From DATKYQ01 sp964640665 (GTDB lineage: Bacteria; Myxococcota; B64-G9), in assembly GCA_964640665.1 (NCBI GenBank), contig CAZXHT010000023.1:1-64000 (forward strand): a stretch of DNA of 64,000 nucleotides, given 5' to 3'. The translations under genes and the position numbers were made by a program. The notes under the pieces were generated by a model. It was not told the origin of the DNA, made no database searches, and was given only the letters and a program-made list of their open reading frames with translations. Positions within the stretch are counted from its first letter, which is position 1, and every line of letters starts with the position of its first letter. Positions 26,019-36,029 of the stretch are shown here, one piece after another.

Positions 26019-27986
26019 TCACTCCGGATCGCAGACGCCGTCGCAGGTTTGCTCTATCCGGCCGTCCGGGCGCAGGAAGAGATCTATCTGCCGAATGACC
26101 GCGGGCAACTCCCTGACGTGCGAGTGTACTCCGCTGTCTTCGTCGGCCGGGCGGGCTTCGGGGGGCGGGGGGGAGGCTCCCAGGTCGAACTCGACCAGGC
26201 CCGAGCCGTCCAGGGGATAATCTGCTTCGTCCAAGCCGGGAACCTGCGCCGGGGTGGGCCGCATCAACTTCAGACCCAACGCCCTGGCATGATACCAGGT
26301 AGCCAGGTTCGGCACCTGGGTATCGTTGAGCCCCATGTGCATCAACACCCTGCGTGCGGCCGGCCCTCCCGGATAGGTGTCTGCGAGCACGTGCGGCGCG
26401 TAGGTTATCGGATCTATCCTGTCGAAGGTCGTCTGGGTCAGGGCCATGAATTTCTGCGTGTCCAGGGGGTCCGGCAGATACATGTTTATGAATTCCAAGA
26501 ACGAGGCGAAGGGCAGCGCGCGGAACATCATCAGTGTCAAGGACGCTCCGCCCACGCCCAGCACGGCCCGATCGATTTGTGGAGACAGTGCCAGGTAGGT
26601 GCCCCCCAGGATGTGGCCCTGGGAGTTGCCGTAAAAATACAACTGGTCCGGGTCGTACAGCGGTCTCCCGTCTACCTGGATCTCGGGCCGCTCGAGCAGC
26701 GGACCTTGCACCGCGTAGGCCAGCGCGATGAAGTTGGCCATAGCCTGGTGAAGGCGATCTGTGAAATCCGCGATCTCCGAAGGGCGCGAGGCGATGGCAT
26801 CGATCACCAAAAACACGTCCGGGCGTGACATACCCCACCAGTCGGCCGCCACGTAGACGAATCCGTTGGTTTCAAGCGTGTCCTCGATATGACCCAGCTC
26901 AGACTCGCCGTCGCGCTCGCCGAAAAAGCCGTGACCGTACTGCATCACCCGAGCCGGCGGGTCGCCGGGCGTACGCGCGGCCAGGCTGCGCGGGATCAAC
27001 ATGGTGAAAGGCACCTGCGCCATCCCGTTCTGGGCCACCCGGCCCGTGGTGTCGCGAAAAAGACGCGCCCCGGGGTCGGCGTCTTCCAGGTACAACGGAA
27101 CCGAAAGCTCGCCGTCCACCCGGCGGAAAATCTTCTCGTCGACGTCGTCGGTGACTTCGGTAATCGAGATCTCGGGAGTGTGCGATCTGAAATACTCGAT
27201 TACCATCTGGCGCACTGCCAGCATGTCACCGGTGACATTCTCCTCGCTCTCGGTCGTGAAATCCCAGGCCAACTGCAAGCTGTCGCGTGAAACCCCGAAG
27301 CTTTCGATCAGCGGAAAGATCCCGCTCTCGTAACGTTCGGCCAGCGGCCCCAGGATCGGGTCTCCCTTGGTCAAACCGTCGCGGATGCGCCGGAAACCCT
27401 CGGGCGCGGAAAGCGGGCCGCCGTCCGGGCCGGCCAAATCATGGATGGCCACTATATAGCGCCTCTGGTTTTCGAGCCGCACCAAAGGCCGGATGAGCAA
27501 TGCGCGGCGATCGTCTGTCTCGGCCATGGGATCGAGTTCTGCAAAGTGCAAAACGGGCTCGCCCGTCTCGGCGTCCAGCAACAGGGTGGGGCTGGCGGGT
27601 AAGAGCGAAGCGAAAACGTCGCCGGTGTGAAAAACCAGATTGGCGGAATCCACGCCGGCCGGGAAAACCGCCAGGATCGGGCCGGCGATGGAGAAACCGT
27701 CCGTCGGGTACACGCTGGTCGGATCGGCCGTAAGGTGATCGGCCGGGGTGTAGATCGTCGCCTGCTCACTCAGGCGAACTCGCGATCCGGAAGGCAAAGA
27801 CGCATCCGCGACCAGGAAATAATCGGACGGATACGGCAGCAGGCAGTCCGCGTACGGCGCCAGCGGATTGCAGCCCGTCGGCACCTTGTAGGGATTGAGT
27901 TCACCGCCGTCCGAACCGCAGCCCGTAAGGCAAGCGATCAGCACCAGTGCGCACCAACGCGCCTTGCCCTCAATCGGCAAACGCAT
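26019..27986 (-). CDS. Large lipoprotein with alpha/beta-hydrolase fold
   Basis: The 655-residue protein has a lipobox (LIACLTGC). The N-terminal half (about 60-320) is beta-rich. The C-terminal half is an alpha/beta-hydrolase with a plausible nucleophile elbow GNSQGHILGG (Ser about 456), an Asp in LNDTQVPN (about 554) and a His in SGVHSHVREL (about 623). It is probably an extracytoplasmic esterase, lipase or peptidase; the substrate is unknown. The stop is 33 bases downstream of a CDGVCDPE Cys-containing tail. It overlaps truA by 17 bases. Confidence 0.75.
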   Translation of the reverse strand: MRLPIEGKARWCALVLIACLTGCGSDGGELNPYKVPTGCNPLAPYADCLLPYPSDYFLVADASLPSGSRVRLSEQATIYTPADHLTADPTSVYPTDGFSIAGPILAVFPAGVDSANLVFHTGDVFASLLPASPTLLLDAETGEPVLHFAELDPMAETDDRRALLIRPLVRLENQRRYIVAIHDLAGPDGGPLSAPEGFRRIRDGLTKGDPILGPLAERYESGIFPLIESFGVSRDSLQLAWDFTTESEENVTGDMLAVRQMVIEYFRSHTPEISITEVTDDVDEKIFRRVDGELSVPLYLEDADPGARLFRDTTGRVAQNGMAQVPFTMLIPRSLAARTPGDPPARVMQYGHGFFGERDGESELGHIEDTLETNGFVYVAADWWGMSRPDVFLVIDAIASRPSEIADFTDRLHQAMANFIALAYAVQGPLLERPEIQVDGRPLYDPDQLYFYGNSQGHILGGTYLALSPQIDRAVLGVGGASLTLMMFRALPFASFLEFINMYLPDPLDTQKFMALTQTTFDRIDPITYAPHVLADTYPGGPAARRVLMHMGLNDTQVPNLATWYHARALGLKLMRPTPAQVPGLDEADYPLDGSGLVEFDLGASPPPPEARPADEDSGVHSHVRELPAVIRQIDLFLRPDGRIEQTCDGVCDPE

Positions 27987-28740
27987 TCCGGTAGTCCTCC
28001 TGGTCGTAATATACCATCATCTGGCACAAACCTCGCGCTAAAGCGGTCTTTCCAGCGCGGGTGCGATCGCGGCCTTCCAGAATCTCTCGCATCTTGTCTG
28101 GCGGCCAGCGTCGCCTGCCGATCTCGACGCAAGTGCCGACGATGTTGCGCACCATCTGTTTGAGAAAACCGCCCCCGAAAACGTCCAAAATAAGCGCCGG
28201 CGGCCGGCTGCGCCAGACGATGCGATCTATCGTGCGCACGGCGCTGCGCGCCTCGCAATCGGCGGCCCTGAAGGCAGAAAAGTCGTGCCTACCCTCCAGG
28301 CAGGTGACGGCGTCCTGCATGGCCGCGACGTCCAGGGGGATCTTGATGTGCCAGCGAAAGCGTCGTTCGAGCACCGGGCGCACCCTGTGGTTGTGAATCG
28401 TGTAACGATAGTGCTTGCCGACCGCGTCGCGGCTGGGGTCGAACCCCTCGGGCGCGGCGCCGGCCTCGATCACCGAGATGTCCTCGGGCAGCAGGCTGTT
28501 CAATCCCTCGCGGATAACCTCGGGTGCGTGCCGTGACTCGTTGACAAGGGTTGCCACCTGGCCCCGGGCGTGAACGCCGGCGTCGGTGCGCCCGGCGGCG
28601 ATCACCAGGGTCTCAAGACCGGTCATCTTCAGGAAGGCCTGCTCCAGTTCGCCCTGGATCGTCGCTTGTCCCGGCTGGATCTGCCAGCCGTGGTAGCGGG
28701 TTCCATCGTAGGCCAGGCTGAGACGGACTTTCCCGGACAA
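27970..28740 (-). CDS. truA: tRNA pseudouridine(38-40) synthase TruA
   Basis: The 256-residue protein has the catalytic motif AAGRTDAGVHARGQVA with the nucleophilic Asp, and the family segments SLAYDGTRYHGWQIQPG and FLKQMVRNIVGT. It modifies positions 38-40 of many tRNAs. It lies between a barrel protein and a hydrolase-like lipoprotein on the same strand. Confidence 0.95.
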   Translation of the reverse strand: MSGKVRLSLAYDGTRYHGWQIQPGQATIQGELEQAFLKMTGLETLVIAAGRTDAGVHARGQVATLVNESRHAPEVIREGLNSLLPEDISVIEAGAAPEGFDPSRDAVGKHYRYTIHNHRVRPVLERRFRWHIKIPLDVAAMQDAVTCLEGRHDFSAFRAADCEARSAVRTIDRIVWRSRPPALILDVFGGGFLKQMVRNIVGTCVEIGRRRWPPDKMREILEGRDRTRAGKTALARGLCQMMVYYDQEDYRNAFAD

Positions 28741-28744
28741 GCGC

Positions 28745-30691
28745 TCAGAACTCCATCATCAGGCCGAACATGAAGGTCTGGTCGCCGACGTTCATGTGCC
28801 CCGAGGCTCCGAACTGGTCGACCCACGACATGGTATACTCGGCGAAGAAAAAACTGTTCATCACCCCGACCTGATTTTCGAAGTTGCAGGCCGCCTCCTG
28901 GTCGAGAACGTCCAATAACAGCTTCAGGCCGACCGAGAAATGCCCTCCGAATATGCCGCCCCGGGCCGTGAATGATTTCCCCGCCTCGTCTTCGTAGGAG
29001 GCTATGTCACCGACTCCGTCGAGCACCCACCAGATGTAATAGTCCAGCCCGCCCACAACGTACGGCTCGAACGGAATGCGCCACCAGTCCATCAGCTTGT
29101 CGAAGGTGTAGCCGACGTTGAGCCGGAAGGGCACCAGGTTGAGCACCGTGGTGTCTGAGCTCTTGCCGCCGCTCCGCGTGAGGCCCTTGCCCAGGTATTG
29201 CACGAAGCCGAACGAGCCGCCGACGCTTACTACTCCGAAGCCGCGCCAGATTTCGTAGTCGAGACCCATCTCGAAGAGCATCTCTGAGCCGCCACCGAAG
29301 ATGTCCTTGAAGGGCTTGCCCGAAAGGTTTTTTTCGGAGTCGACCTGCGGCGTGTACGGCCCGAAGCGAAGTTGGAACTGGAGGTTCGGCTCGCCGCCGG
29401 TGAGTGCCGACCCGGAGTCTGCATCGGCGCCCGGGCGCGGATCGGTTGCAGCCAGAAGCCGGCCACCGAATCCAATAACGAGCAACGCGGCTATTAGTGC
29501 CAAAAGCGCCGGGGTAGCCGTCCCGCGCGCCGCTCGGCGCACCTGCCGATAATATTTCTTCCCGAGCAGCCCGAGTATCAAAAGCGCCGCAAGCAGCACA
29601 AGCAGCTCACCGGCTCCCAGGGCCAGTTCGGCCCGGGCAGCGACCACCAGCGGGGCCAACGCCAGGCGCGCAGCCGTGCGGTGCGTGTCGGAGCCGCGGA
29701 TGGCCCTGGCCCAGCGCGGGCCGTAACGATAATAAGCCGCGACCAGGCTGCGTCCCGCCGCGCTCGGCATGAGAACACTGTCCCTGAAGGCGCGCAACGG
29801 CAGCACCATCGAGTCTTGGTACGAGCCATAGGCGGCGGTGGCCACGAAGCAGAAGCCGCCCTGATCGCCCCCGCCTTGCCCGCGGTAGTATTCGAAGAAG
29901 TCTTCCACCGGCTCGGGCGTCCCGGTCATGGTGTTAGATTCTTCGCTCTCGTTCATGGCGGTGTCAACGGCCGTCATCCATACCTCGTAGTTGACGTCGT
30001 TAGTCAGGCCGGTGATCTGAAAACTGGTCGCCTCGCCGTTGGTCTCATCCGCCTGGTGATCGTCAGTCGTGCCTTCCTGGCGGTAGTGGATGATGTAGCT
30101 GTCGAGGTCGTCGTCCGAAGGCTTGTCCCACTTGACTTTCAGGTTCGTCTCGCCCGGATCTATCGAGGTGATAGTAGGCGCCCCGGGCTTCTTGGTGTCG
30201 AAACGAATCGGCGCCCCGCCGCGGAAGGTGTAATTGTCCGTGGTGGTGATTTGATCCACCACGTATTTCCACTTGATGCAAAAGTAGTAGTCGTGCTCGT
30301 TCTCGGTAGCGCAGTCGAGGCCGGTGACGTCGCTCAAGAAAAGCTCGTCGCCGCTCAGCGGAAAGCTGCCGCTGGTCTGTCCTTCGCTGATAGTAACATC
30401 GACGCCCTTGTCTACCACCTTGCCGATCTCTACCTCGGCTGAGCTGCAATTCTCGTCGATGGCAAGAAAAACGTCGGCGTCCTGTTCGCCGAGCCAGGTG
30501 TAGCTGCCGTCTGGCAAGTTCCAGGAAATCTCCAGTTCGATCTCCTCGGGCGTGGCGCAGCTTTCGATGTTGAGGTAGGCCTGGCTCGAGGGCTTGACCA
30601 GACTGATGTTCAGATCCTGGTCATAATCGTAGGCCAGAGCCGGGTTAACCAATGCGACCAAAAACACCGCCAAGAGTATCAATCTCTTCAT
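28745..30691 (-). CDS. FN3 / CFVATAAYGS / outer-membrane beta-barrel fusion protein
   Basis: The start at 30691 gives a signal peptide (MKRLILLAVFLVALVNPALA) and 648 residues. A beta-rich N-terminal domain (about 25-170) is followed by a fibronectin type III domain (about 172-265). Next is the module GGFCFVATAAYGSYQDSMV (about 278-350), common in surface proteins of this lineage, then hydrophobic segments near 360-420. The C-terminal part (about 440-648) resembles the MXAN_2562-type outer-membrane barrels (YTFDKLMDWWRIPFEPYVVG) and ends in Phe, as barrel proteins often do. The combination of a CFVATAAYGS module with transmembrane helices and a barrel in one chain is unusual; two genes may have fused. 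No frameshift is seen. Confidence 0.75.
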   Translation of the reverse strand: MKRLILLAVFLVALVNPALAYDYDQDLNISLVKPSSQAYLNIESCATPEEIELEISWNLPDGSYTWLGEQDADVFLAIDENCSSAEVEIGKVVDKGVDVTISEGQTSGSFPLSGDELFLSDVTGLDCATENEHDYYFCIKWKYVVDQITTTDNYTFRGGAPIRFDTKKPGAPTITSIDPGETNLKVKWDKPSDDDLDSYIIHYRQEGTTDDHQADETNGEATSFQITGLTNDVNYEVWMTAVDTAMNESEESNTMTGTPEPVEDFFEYYRGQGGGDQGGFCFVATAAYGSYQDSMVLPLRAFRDSVLMPSAAGRSLVAAYYRYGPRWARAIRGSDTHRTAARLALAPLVVAARAELALGAGELLVLLAALLILGLLGKKYYRQVRRAARGTATPALLALIAALLVIGFGGRLLAATDPRPGADADSGSALTGGEPNLQFQLRFGPYTPQVDSEKNLSGKPFKDIFGGGSEMLFEMGLDYEIWRGFGVVSVGGSFGFVQYLGKGLTRSGGKSSDTTVLNLVPFRLNVGYTFDKLMDWWRIPFEPYVVGGLDYYIWWVLDGVGDIASYEDEAGKSFTARGGIFGGHFSVGLKLLLDVLDQEAACNFENQVGVMNSFFFAEYTMSWVDQFGASGHMNVGDQTFMFGLMMEF

Positions 30692-30897
30692 GATGACTGC
30701 CTTTCGTTTGCACTTTCTCTTACACGTTATTCGGATACTACGCAAGGAACGTGCCATCTGTAAAGGCGACTGTCTGATATTTTCTCTTGCTAAAACAAAG
30801 TGATGGCCGCAAGCCGGGGCGGGCTGGGCTACAGCGCTGACCTTTTGTCACAAGCTCTCTACGCTGCGCGCGAGGTGTGCCATTTTGTCAACGGAGA

Positions 30898-31926
30898 TCA
30901 CATGTAATCGCGAATCAGCAACTCGGCGATCTGGACGGCATTCAGGGCCGCGCCCTTGCGGATGTTATCGGCCACCACCCACATGTCGAGAGCGTTGTCT
31001 GTGGAAGGATCTTCGCGAATGCGACCCACCAGGGTATCGTCGCCGCCGACCGCGTCGAGCACGGTGGGATAGAGCGCCTCGGCCGCCGAGTCGACCACGC
31101 GCAGGCCGGGCGCATTGTCCAGAAGCTTGCGGGCCTCGTCGGCACCGAGCTTTTTCTCCGTCTCGACGTTGAGCGCTTCTGCATGACCGTAGAACACCGG
31201 TACCCTGACGGTGGTCGCCGTCAGGCGCAGTTCGTCCCGCCCCAGGATCTTTCGCGTTTCCTGGATCATCTTGATCTCTTCGAAGGTGTAACCGTCCTCG
31301 CCGAATACGTCTATGTGCGGCAGACAGTTGAAGGCAATCTGGCGGGGAAAGCGCTCGCACTCCATGGGCTTCAGGTTGAACAGCGCCAGGCTCTGAGCCT
31401 CGAGTTCCTTGATGCCGAGCCGCCCGGCCCCGCTGACCGACTGATACGTGGAAACCACCACCCTCCGTATTCGGGCGGCATCGTCGATAGGCTTCAGCAC
31501 CAGCACCATCTGGATGGTCGAACAGTTGGGATTGGCGATGATGCTGCGCCCGGCGTAGTCAGCGATCGCCTCGGGATTCACCTCGGGCACCACCAGGGGC
31601 ACATCGGGCTCCATTCGAAAGGCGCTGGTGTTGTCGATCACCACACAGCCGGCCCGGGCGGCAAGCGGGGCAAATGTCCGCGACACGTCGGAGCCGGCTG
31701 AAAAAAGTGCGATATCCATGCCCGCAAACGAGCCTTCCGAAAGCGCCTCGATGCGGATCTCGCTTCCATTAAAAGTCAGCTCTTCGCCTGCCGAGCGTTC
31801 CGAGGCCAGCAAGCGCAGATTGGCCACGGGGAAATTCCGCTCGGCCAGGACGCGCACCATCTCGCGGCCCACAACGCCCGTGGCGCCGCAGACAGCCACG
31901 CGGTAACTTTTCGAACCGTTACCCAT
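30898..31926 (-). CDS. asd: Aspartate-semialdehyde dehydrogenase
   Basis: The ATG at 31924-31926, with AAGGAG upstream, gives 342 residues. The NADP-binding loop GATGVVGREM, the active-site Cys in NPNCSTIQ (Cys135) and the catalytic His in FYGHAEALN are present. The enzyme supplies aspartate semialdehyde for lysine, diaminopimelate, threonine and methionine synthesis, the last feeding metK. The in-frame extension upstream of 31926 lies inside the next gene and is not used. Confidence 0.96.
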   Translation of the reverse strand: MGNGSKSYRVAVCGATGVVGREMVRVLAERNFPVANLRLLASERSAGEELTFNGSEIRIEALSEGSFAGMDIALFSAGSDVSRTFAPLAARAGCVVIDNTSAFRMEPDVPLVVPEVNPEAIADYAGRSIIANPNCSTIQMVLVLKPIDDAARIRRVVVSTYQSVSGAGRLGIKELEAQSLALFNLKPMECERFPRQIAFNCLPHIDVFGEDGYTFEEIKMIQETRKILGRDELRLTATTVRVPVFYGHAEALNVETEKKLGADEARKLLDNAPGLRVVDSAAEALYPTVLDAVGGDDTLVGRIREDPSTDNALDMWVVADNIRKGAALNAVQIAELLIRDYM

Positions 31927-31940
31927 GCACTCTCCTTGCG

Positions 31941-32336
31941 TCACTCGGCTACCGTGAACGACCAGCGGTAGGCCTGGAGGCACCGGTTGCCGGCCAGATC
32001 CTTTACGCCCGGTTCGAGCACGCCCTGGTAGGTGACCCCTGCCTGCAGATCGATCGAAAGCGACAGGGTCGCAAGATGGCGGTTGAGATCGTAGCTGACC
32101 TGGCCGAAGAGCGACTGCTGTCCCTGGGCAGCGTGGAAAATGGTGTCGTTGATAGAGTTGCGGTCGATGGCCTCGTCGAACTGGATGATCAAATCGGTGT
32201 CGGACGCGACCCCGCCGGCGTTGTCGGCCGGGGTCGTCGACTCGATGCCCGGCGGCTTCTCGTCGGGCCCCTGATCCCCGCATCCGGCCAGCAGAGCAAG
32301 GCAAGTCGCGAAGATCGTCGCCCGGGACATGCTCAC
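31941..32336 (-). CDS. Small lipoprotein with bacterial Ig-like (Big_5) domain
   Basis: A lipoprotein (FATCLALLAGC) whose mature part is one Ig-like domain (STTPADNAGGVASDTDLIIQ through VKDLAGNRCLQAYRWSFTV) of the Big_5 type often found in surface proteins. The start is either the GTG at 32336, which overlaps the previous stop (GTGA), or the ATG at 32330. It is translationally linked to the band-7 protein gene. Role unknown. Confidence 0.72.
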   Translation of the reverse strand: MSMSRATIFATCLALLAGCGDQGPDEKPPGIESTTPADNAGGVASDTDLIIQFDEAIDRNSINDTIFHAAQGQQSLFGQVSYDLNRHLATLSLSIDLQAGVTYQGVLEPGVKDLAGNRCLQAYRWSFTVAE

Positions 32337-33136
32337 TGGCCCCCGAGGATCAGCGGCAGCCCGTCCTTGCCGCCGCCGATCACCACCACCTTGGCGTTTT
32401 TCGAGTTGGCCAGGCGCTCGGTGGCCCCGATACCCTCGTAGCGCAGTAACTTGTCAGTAACGCTCGCGGTGATGATCCGGTTGCGCTCGGCGATGCCCTT
32501 GGCCTCGATCGCCTTGCGCTCGGCCTCCTGGCGCTCGCGGCTGAGCGTGAATTTCATCTTCAACGAGCGCTGCTTTTCCTCGAGCTTGTCGTTGATGGCC
32601 GTCTTGAGCTTTTCGGGCAGGTCGACGTTGCGCACCAGGATGGCCTCCAGGATCAGCGGCCGGTCGGCCAGCGATTTCTTGACCTCGCCGAAGATCTCCG
32701 TCTCGACCACGTCGCGCTTGGTCGAGTAGATCTCCTCCGGGTTATAGCGCCCGCCCACCTTACGGGCCTCCGAGCGCAAGGTCGGCGAGATGATTACCTT
32801 GTAGTAGTCGGGCCCCAGCGTCTCGTGGAGTTTCGAAAGCTTGACCGCATCGGCCCGGAAGCGGATCGAGGTCTCGAGGGTGATCGACAGGCCGTTGTTG
32901 GCCAGCACGTGCAGCACCTCCGCGTTGTCCTGGGTACGCAGGGAATAGGTGAACATCTTGTTCCAGGGGGCCACGAAGTACCAGCCCTCGGTGTACTTGT
33001 CCGACTGGGTGCCGGAGAAGGCGGTCCAGAGCACGCCCCCGTAGCCGGCGTCCACCTTGGCGCAGCCCGCCATACCTCCCAGGGACAGCCCCAGGACAAC
33101 AATCAGTGCCATCATGATTCTGGTAGTTGATCGCAT
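32333..33136 (-). CDS. SPFH/band-7 (prohibitin-like) membrane lipoprotein
   Basis: The 267-residue protein has an N-terminal hydrophobic segment with a lipobox-like GMAGC. The SPFH core (about 30-190) contains RFRADAVKLSKLHETLGPD and ISPTLRSEARKVGGRYNPEE. A charged coiled coil (RERQEAERKAIEAKGIAERN) precedes the C-terminus. The ATG at 33134-33136 is nine bases from GGAGG; the ATG inside that site is too close. Prohibitin-like proteins form membrane-bound rings associated with protease control. A lipidated version would face the periplasm, which is unusual. Confidence 0.8.
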   Translation of the reverse strand: MRSTTRIMMALIVVLGLSLGGMAGCAKVDAGYGGVLWTAFSGTQSDKYTEGWYFVAPWNKMFTYSLRTQDNAEVLHVLANNGLSITLETSIRFRADAVKLSKLHETLGPDYYKVIISPTLRSEARKVGGRYNPEEIYSTKRDVVETEIFGEVKKSLADRPLILEAILVRNVDLPEKLKTAINDKLEEKQRSLKMKFTLSRERQEAERKAIEAKGIAERNRIITASVTDKLLRYEGIGATERLANSKNAKVVVIGGGKDGLPLILGGQ

Positions 33137-33231
33137 GATATACATCCTCCTTGTCATTTGGTTTGGGCGGCAACATAACACCCGAAGCGGGTCCCTTGCA
33201 AGAGCGAAGGTTATGCGGCAAGAATCGGGTC

Positions 33232-33996
33232 ATGCAAGAGGTCGGCTACTACGATGATCCCGAGCGCTACGACGCCGAGTACGCTTTTCTGGCCGCCGAC
33301 TGCGCCTGGTATACCGGGAAGGCGCTCGAAATCGGCGACCCGGCGCTGGTGCTCGGCTGCGGCAGCGGGCGGGTGCTTTTTCACCTGGCCGCCCGCGGGC
33401 TGAAGGTGGACGGCCTGGACAGCTCACAGGCCATGTTGGACGCCGCTCGCACGCGGGCCGCTTTTATGAAGAAGGAAATAGCATCGCGCGTCACCTTTTA
33501 CGAGGGCGACATGCGCGCCTTCTCGCTGCCCTTCCGCTATCGCTCGGTGAGCATTCCGCTGAACGGCCTGATGCACCTGGTCACAGACGACGAGATGCTG
33601 GCCTGCCTGTTCTGCGTCCGCGAGCACCTGGCTGCGGGCGGCCGGCTGTTGTTCGACGTGACCAACCCGCGCAAGGAGATACTCGAAGCCTATGGTGATG
33701 CGGATGGAGTGCCGATTCGAGAGTTCCGCGTGCGTGGCGTGACTTACCTGCAAAGCGAGCGGCACAGCTATGATCCGCACAGCCGAATAAGCCAGACCGT
33801 TTTTTCCTACCAGCCGCGGAACACGGACTCACCCGGTTTTTCGTGCCGGTTGCGTCTGCGCATGTACCCGCCGTCCGAGATCGAGCGCCTGCTCTCCCTT
33901 TCGGGCTTCGAGATAACCGAGCGGCTGGGCTCGTTCTCGGGCGAGCCCTTCGACGGGTCGGGCCTGACACAGGTCTTCGAAGCACAGGCCTGCTGA
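33232..33996 (+). CDS. Class I SAM-dependent methyltransferase
   Basis: The 254-residue protein has the AdoMet-binding motif ALVLGCGSGRVLFHLA, the acidic residue in VDGLDSSQAMLDAAR and the GRLLFDVTNPR strand. The substrate is not evident. The start ATG at 33232 lacks a strong ribosome-binding site. The gene stands alone, transcribed away from the band-7 gene and towards the giant Cys-rich protein genes, and converges on 34002. Confidence 0.85.
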   Translation: MQEVGYYDDPERYDAEYAFLAADCAWYTGKALEIGDPALVLGCGSGRVLFHLAARGLKVDGLDSSQAMLDAARTRAAFMKKEIASRVTFYEGDMRAFSLPFRYRSVSIPLNGLMHLVTDDEMLACLFCVREHLAAGGRLLFDVTNPRKEILEAYGDADGVPIREFRVRGVTYLQSERHSYDPHSRISQTVFSYQPRNTDSPGFSCRLRLRMYPPSEIERLLSLSGFEITERLGSFSGEPFDGSGLTQVFEAQAC

Positions 33997-34001
33997 TCGA
34001 C

Positions 34002-36029
34002 TCACTGGCAGGTCAAGTGCAGGCCCCAGGAGTTGAGCGTGCCGGTGTCACCCTTCCACCAGTCGTGGATGGTCAGGGTCCAGGTGCCGTTGCCCGCACC
34101 TCCGTTGAAGTCATCGAGAGTCCCGGGACCGTCCACCGGCAGGCTCTTGTTGAAGTTGCCCACCACGTCAGACCCACTGTCTCCTACGTCTTGCGCTTTC
34201 AACGTCACCGAGGTCCCGCCCGGAGATTGCAACTCGATCGACAGGTCTCCGCGCCAGGTGTGGCTGATGTTCATGTCGACGTTCACGTCCAGGACGGTGC
34301 ATGAACCAGGGACAGTGATTGTGTCGGTGCGCGTCCCGTAGTCACTCGTGTTGCAGGCCGAGCCTACCGGCCCGCCTGCGGAACAGTCATCGATCGCGCA
34401 GTCGCAGTTCGACGTCTCGTAGACAAGTATCCCGCACTGGCTCGGCTCGCCCACACAGTTGTAGCCGGCCTCTATCCCGCACATGTCCGAGCACCCGTCG
34501 CCGTTGTTGGTGTCGTTGTCGTCGCACTCCTCGGCCGGATCGACAGTCCCGTCTCCGCAGTTCGGGCAGGTGCAGTCAACCGGACACCTGGCGCAACTCT
34601 CGTATGGAACCTCGCAGACGTGGTTTCCGCAGTGGGCCGCCGGCGAGACGATTGCGTTCAGTACGTAGTTGCCGCAGGCTCCCCCGGCCCCGTCCAGGTA
34701 TACGTAGTACAGCCCCGGCGCCAGCGACGTCTGGATGTGCGACGGTCCGTCGACAACCTTGCAGTCGTCGTTGCATATCTTCCGCGGCCCGGGAGGGCTG
34801 GTCCCCGACGGCCCCGTCTCCATGATGTACACTACCGTGTCGAAATCCGAACCGTCCGTCGAGATGTCGATGCCCGTCTGGTACTCGAGCGCCATGTAGA
34901 ATACCGCGTCCTTGCTGCCAATCCCGCTGTATGTGCAGCGGTCCTCGTTCGAGTTCGGCGACAGTGTGCAATCCGTTGCCGCCGCCACCCCGCAGTCGGG
35001 ACAGTCGTAGTTGCCGCCCCCGAGGTTGACGCAATCCCCGCAGCCGCCATTGCCCCACAGTATGTTGTCTGGGTAAGAGAAATGGTCTGTCAGCGCACAG
35101 GTGTTGCCGCTGAACGTCCCGCCCATCGAGATGTTTCCGGCCTGCGGCCCGGTGTCGAGGCTCACCTGCGCCATGCCGATGTCCATCGAGTAGTTGCCGC
35201 AATCGCCCGCCGGGCCATCCACAGCCCCGTAGTATGTCCCCTCCGGCAACCCGCACATGGTCATCGTTTCGGGACCGGATTGCTCCGAACATCCCCAGTC
35301 GGGCTCCACCCCGGGTGTCCCGCATACGTCCGCCGTCGGAACCTGCGCGGCCTCGTTGCCGCAGATCGTAGATACCCTGAGCGTCGTGTCCAGCGCCGAG
35401 GTCCCGCTGTCCAGCGTCACCGTGTAGAACTTCGAATCACCCGTCCCGTCGTCCAGCGTGAACTGGAACATCTCCTCCGGCGCACCGCCCAATGCCACCG
35501 ACTGGCAGGCCGCTCCGCCGGGATAGCAGTTGCCCGGGATGTGATCGTCGTCGTCGCAGGTCGTCCCCGACAGGTTGCCACCAGCACTCATATCCGGCGC
35601 CGCCACGCACAGGTCCTCGAGACACATGCTTCCGTCGCAGGCGCAACGGTTGGTAGTGCAGCAGGTCTTCGACTGCAGCAGTCCGTTTGCATCGCAGACG
35701 AACTCGGCGTTGCACAAATACTCGGCGTCTCCCTTGCACTCGGTCGTGCTCGGCGAGCACTCGTTACATTCCTGGCGGACGGCGTTGCAGCCGTAGCCGC
35801 AGGTCAGAAGCTCGGTCATGTTGCAGGCCCCGTCGCAGGTCGCCTGTTGCACGGGGCTGTAACACACCGTGCCGGCAGGGGCGCAGCCGCCGCAGTCGTC
35901 CGACACCTCGTTGCAGACGTTGGCGCACGGGTTGCCGCTGCAAGGATCTCCGCCCCCGGGCTGGCAGACGCCTCCCAGGCAACTGTCGCCGGCGGTGCAA
36001 AACAGGCCGTCCTGGCAACCGGTCCCGTC
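34002..36029 (-). repeat. C-terminal 675-residue tail, first copy (paralogous with 39578-41605)
   Basis: This 2028-base segment and 39578-41605 encode tails of exactly the same length and nearly the same sequence, ending in the P domain TLNSWGLHLTCQ. It is a long dispersed repeat that could recombine. Confidence 0.9.

Noticed and set aside
30898..32304. A 468-codon frame for aspartate-semialdehyde dehydrogenase starting upstream at 32304
   Set aside because: The first 126 codons lie over the Ig-like lipoprotein gene and do not resemble Asd. The ATG at 31926 has AAGGAG and the proper N-terminus.
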